DNA of 64,000 nt from an uncultured Paracoccaceae bacterium. Lineage in GTDB: Bacteria > Pseudomonadota > Alphaproteobacteria > Rhodobacterales > Rhodobacteraceae. Positions 61,373-64,000 of the stretch are shown in pieces. The notes beneath the pieces are model-generated. The model did not search any database, was not told where the DNA came from, and saw nothing but the letters and a program-made list of their open reading frames with translations. The DNA lies in contig OY288170.1 in the NCBI GenBank assembly GCA_958439195.1, forward strand, positions 1 through 64,000, read 5' to 3'. Within the stretch, counting starts at the first letter, position 1; each line of letters opens with the position of its first letter. A program made the position numbers and the translations under genes.

Positions 61373-62598
61373 TGCGATAAAGGTGCCGCACCCAAGGGGC
61401 CTTTTGGCGCATGGCAGGTCGCCGCCCAACCCCGGCCAAATCCTGCCAGCGGTGCGGCAATCAGAACATCACCGCGCCACACCGCCGGACTGGCCAGAAG
61501 CGATGCCCGTGGCATCGCCGACAGCCGCCAGTCACCGCAAAGCGCAAGCCCCGCTTCGCCCAGCGCACCAACCGTGCAATCGTCGGTTTCCGGCCCGGAA
61601 ATGCGCCAGCGCCCATCCCAAATCTCGTCCATCGGGGATTCAAGCCCCGCCACCGCCCGAAACTCGCGCGTCAGCCGCATCCGCCCCCGCGCATGGCTGG
61701 TCTTGCATCCCGCAAGCGTTGCAACCCGCCCGGCCAGCGCCGCTGCGATGAAACGCTCCATCTCGGCCCCGCGCGGGCCATAATCCGCCGATCCGATCCA
61801 CATCACCGAAGCCAGCATCAACCGCCGCCGGATTTCCGCCGTCAACGCCGCAAGCCCCGCCATGTCGATGATCACATCGCCCCGGTCGATCCGCACGATC
61901 CGCGCCGCTGCATCCGCCGTCGCCGCCTCCAGCGCCACGCGCACATCGGCCATCTTTGCCGCAAGCGCCGCAATTTCGGCCCCACCGGCGCCCACCTCGG
62001 CCATCGCGGCCAGCGCCCGCCTGGCACGCACCCGATCAAACCGGTCGTTTTCGTTGGACGGGTCATCCGCCCAAGGCAGACCCCGACCAAGAAGCCAGCC
62101 GCGCAGATCGGCCCGGCCTGCCGCCAGCAAGGGGCGCAGGAACACCACCCCCTCCACCTCGCGCCGTGCCGCCATCGCGGCCAACCCGTCCACCCCGGCA
62201 TCCCGCGCCAGCCGCATCAGGAATGTTTCGGCAATGTCATCTTCGGTATGGCCCAAGGCGACGGTGCGCAGACCGTGCCTGCGCGCCCAATCCGCCAAAA
62301 GCCGATACCGCCCCCGCCGCGCCGCATCCTGCAAATTGCCCTGCCCGTCCCATTGCCAGGGCAATATCTCATGCGTCACGCCAAGGGCTGCGCAGACCTG
62401 CGCCACCGCCAATGCCTCGGCCCCGGATTCGGCCCGCAGCCCGTGATCCACCGTGGCCACGGTTACATTGCAGCCCGCCTCAACCGCCAGATACAGCAGC
62501 GCCAGCGAATCCCCGCCGCCTGACACAGCCAGCCCCAGCGCCTCTTTTCCGGCCGGACCAAGCCCCCGGCGGAAGATATCGGCAACGTCCCGGGTCAG
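61369..62598 (-). CDS. tilS: tRNA(Ile)-lysidine synthetase TilS
   Basis: TilS modifies the C34 of the AUA-reading tRNA-Ile to lysidine. The PP-loop motif SGGGDS is followed by VDHGLRAES and GHTEDDIAETFLMRLARD. The only ATG/GTG/TTG start, GTG 62526, begins at the motif itself (VSGGGDS) and would remove its leading strand. The frame stays open further upstream, and coding-like sequence (KEALGLAV before SGGG) reaches CTG 62598, which overlaps the cpoB stop as CTGA. I therefore extend it to 62598, giving 409 residues; this start is inferred. It is followed by ftsH. Confidence 0.85.
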   Translation of the reverse strand: MTRDVADIFRRGLGPAGKEALGLAVSGGGDSLALLYLAVEAGCNVTVATVDHGLRAESGAEALAVAQVCAALGVTHEILPWQWDGQGNLQDAARRGRYRLLADWARRHGLRTVALGHTEDDIAETFLMRLARDAGVDGLAAMAARREVEGVVFLRPLLAAGRADLRGWLLGRGLPWADDPSNENDRFDRVRARRALAAMAEVGAGGAEIAALAAKMADVRVALEAATADAAARIVRIDRGDVIIDMAGLAALTAEIRRRLMLASVMWIGSADYGPRGAEMERFIAAALAGRVATLAGCKTSHARGRMRLTREFRAVAGLESPMDEIWDGRWRISGPETDDCTVGALGEAGLALCGDWRLSAMPRASLLASPAVWRGDVLIAAPLAGFGRGWAATCHAPKGPLGAAPLSH

Positions 62599-63428
62599 AG
62601 GCAGCCCAGCCCCTGCATCGCCATAGTGGCGTTGCCGGCCTCGGCCGATCCGGGGAAACGGGTTCCCACTTCCTGCAACGTCACGCAGGCTTCGGGCGTT
62701 TGGCCCAATGCACCCAGCGCCTGACCCAGCTTCAGCAACGCAGGCGCCGCCTGCGGCCCCGACGGCTGACCGGAAAACGCCTCAAGGTAGCTGCGTGCCG
62801 CCCCCGAAGTATCGCCCAACTGGCTTAACGATTCGCCCCGCAGGAAATGTGCCTCCTGTGTCAGGGGGCCACCCGGGTAGGATTGGGTAAAGGTCGCAAA
62901 GAGGTCTGCAGCGGCGCGAAAGTCACCTTGACCGAGCACCTCCTTGGCCCGGTCAAAATCCGCCTGTTCCCCAATGGCCAGTTCCGGCGCGGCAGTCCCG
63001 CCCGTGGCAGGGTCCGGCGTCACCGGAGTGATCGGGGCCACGGCACCACCGCCCGATCCGCCCAGCGGCGCGGTATCGCCCAACGCGGCGATGTCGCAGC
63101 CTTCTTCCAGTTCGCACAGTCGAAACTCCAGATCACCGATCCGGTTCGTCCCGTCGGTGACAACCCGGTTCAACCGCAGTTCCACCTCTTCGGTCTTGGA
63201 TGTCAGCCGGGTCAGCGCCGCTTCGATGGCATCCATGCGCTGCAACGCGTCGCCCCCCGCCGCCCCGGTCGCCGCCGCGCCCGAGGTGACAAGTTCGGCC
63301 TTCAGGCTGTTGAATTCCGCCTGAAGCTGCGAAATCTGCGCGCGGATATCAGCAAGCGTCTGCGCGTCCTGCGCAGACGCCGCCACGGGCAGAAAGACCA
63401 TCACCAGAAACAGGCGGACCAACCGCAT
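62595..63428 (-). CDS. cpoB: Cell division coordinator CpoB (YbgF)
   Basis: CpoB links peptidoglycan synthesis with Tol-Pal outer-membrane constriction. The 277-residue product has a signal peptide (MRLVRLFLVMVFLPVAASA), a coiled-coil trimerisation segment (about 25-50 and 65-90), a Pro/Gly-rich linker with two Cys (LCELEEGC) and C-terminal tetratricopeptide repeats (FDRAKEVLGQGDFRAAADLF). It lies directly after pal, the usual order, with 4 bases between them. Confidence 0.94.
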   Translation of the reverse strand: MRLVRLFLVMVFLPVAASAQDAQTLADIRAQISQLQAEFNSLKAELVTSGAAATGAAGGDALQRMDAIEAALTRLTSKTEEVELRLNRVVTDGTNRIGDLEFRLCELEEGCDIAALGDTAPLGGSGGGAVAPITPVTPDPATGGTAAPELAIGEQADFDRAKEVLGQGDFRAAADLFATFTQSYPGGPLTQEAHFLRGESLSQLGDTSGAARSYLEAFSGQPSGPQAAPALLKLGQALGALGQTPEACVTLQEVGTRFPGSAEAGNATMAMQGLGCL

Positions 63429-63432
63429 CGGA

Positions 63433-63966
63433 TCAGACCCCCGCGCCCATCGACAGCACCGTCACGGCGCGACGGTTCTTGGAATAGCAGGCCTCATCCG
63501 AACACACCTCGATCGGGCGCTCCTTGCCATAGGACACGGTCCGCATCCGGTTCGGGCCAACACCTTGGGAAATCAGGAAATCCTGCACCGCGCTTGCCCG
63601 GCGCGCACCCAGGGCAAGGTTGTATTCCCGCGTGCCCTGTTCGTCGGCATGGCCTTCGATGATGATCGCATAATCCGGGTTGGAGTTCAGCCACTGCGCC
63701 TGCCCCTGCAACACCATCCGCGCTTCGGGCGACAGGGTGGACTGGTCCACCGCGAACAGGACACGATCCCCGACCGCCTGGTTGAAATAGGCAATCGACC
63801 GCGGGTCGCTGGGATCGCCCAACCCCGTGGTGCCGACACCGCCTGCACCAAAACCGCCCGCGCCACCGGCACCACCAGCGCCGCCCGCGCCAAAGCGATC
63901 AGGGTTGTTACAGGCCGCCAGACCAAGCACGGCGACAACGAGAAGGGCCTTGGGAAGAAGCGTCAT
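63433..63966 (-). CDS. pal: Peptidoglycan-associated lipoprotein Pal
   Basis: Pal ties the outer membrane to peptidoglycan and binds TolB. The 177-residue product has a lipobox LAAC (Cys19), a low-complexity Gly/Ala linker (GAGGAGGAGGAGGFGAGG) and an OmpA-like domain with the peptidoglycan-binding stretch IIIEGHADEQGTREYNLALG and RRASAVQDFLISQGV. AAAGGAAC precedes the start. tolB should lie just beyond the right edge. Order pal, cpoB, tilS, ftsH is conserved in this group. Confidence 0.96.
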   Translation of the reverse strand: MTLLPKALLVVAVLGLAACNNPDRFGAGGAGGAGGAGGFGAGGVGTTGLGDPSDPRSIAYFNQAVGDRVLFAVDQSTLSPEARMVLQGQAQWLNSNPDYAIIIEGHADEQGTREYNLALGARRASAVQDFLISQGVGPNRMRTVSYGKERPIEVCSDEACYSKNRRAVTVLSMGAGV

Positions 63967-64000
63967 GGATCAGGTTCCTTTAAGGGTTCTTGGCTCGATT

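Overview
The window is chromosomal DNA from a GC-rich alphaproteobacterium, most likely a member of the Rhodobacteraceae. The call rests on several things together: a 665-codon RpoD next to DnaG, the order pal-cpoB-tilS-ftsH, ethylmalonyl-CoA mutase, four-subunit sarcosine oxidase, a HlyU-family protein, nrdR-ribD, and intergenic hairpins of the type seen in that family. I see no phage, transposase, integrase, plasmid or CRISPR genes. Most genes abut or overlap by 1-4 bases, as expected of a compact genome.

Left part (1-23 kb) is mostly housekeeping. It holds glyoxalase I, nrdR-ribD, a HlyU-family protein, dnaG followed by rpoD, the sarcosine oxidase operon soxBDAG (minus strand), glutamate dehydrogenase, a three-gene TadG/TadE-type pseudopilin-like operon, a pirin, a small lipoprotein, homoserine dehydrogenase, class II fructose-bisphosphatase, recJ and tRNA-Glu(TTC).

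Middle part (23.6-46 kb) is accessory metabolism. The centre is a catabolic cluster for an aromatic acid handled as its CoA thioester. It contains a benzoate/2-aminobenzoate-type CoA ligase, a two-domain flavin monooxygenase/old-yellow-enzyme protein of the 2-aminobenzoyl-CoA monooxygenase/reductase type, an SDR, a MarR regulator, two enoyl-CoA hydratases, an acyl-CoA dehydrogenase, a hotdog thioesterase, a RidA protein and a 3-hydroxyacyl-CoA dehydrogenase. The best fit is the aerobic CoA-dependent anthranilate route described in Azoarcus evansii. The two divergent halves share a 135-base promoter region with an 18-bp palindrome and three tandem 15-bp repeats, a likely operator for the MarR protein. 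Next come ethylmalonyl-CoA mutase, purine nucleoside phosphorylase, an oxidoreductase, ChaC and DUF1989 proteins, a tiny CxxC membrane protein, a 1040-residue RTX protein built partly from three exact-length 90-residue repeats, transporters, and a LysR/LysE pair.

Right part (46-64 kb) holds an unusual receiver-like protein, yebC, a lipoprotein, an SLC13 permease, an EamA transporter, a YmdB-type phosphoesterase, the ligase-associated helicase/PdeM pair, a folate C1 group (fhs, chorismate mutase, folD), a MOSC protein, ftsH, tilS, cpoB and pal. soxBDAG with fhs and folD gives a coherent C1-folate module: sarcosine methyl groups enter as methylene-tetrahydrofolate and can be oxidised to formate with ATP recovery.

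The least explained features are a dispersed composite intergenic repeat (four or five copies), the operator array at 31.64 kb, the 270-bp tandem repeats in the RTX gene, the non-canonical tilS start, a perfect 15-bp palindrome after glpX, and a strand-asymmetric C-rich spacer at 51.9-52.3 kb.
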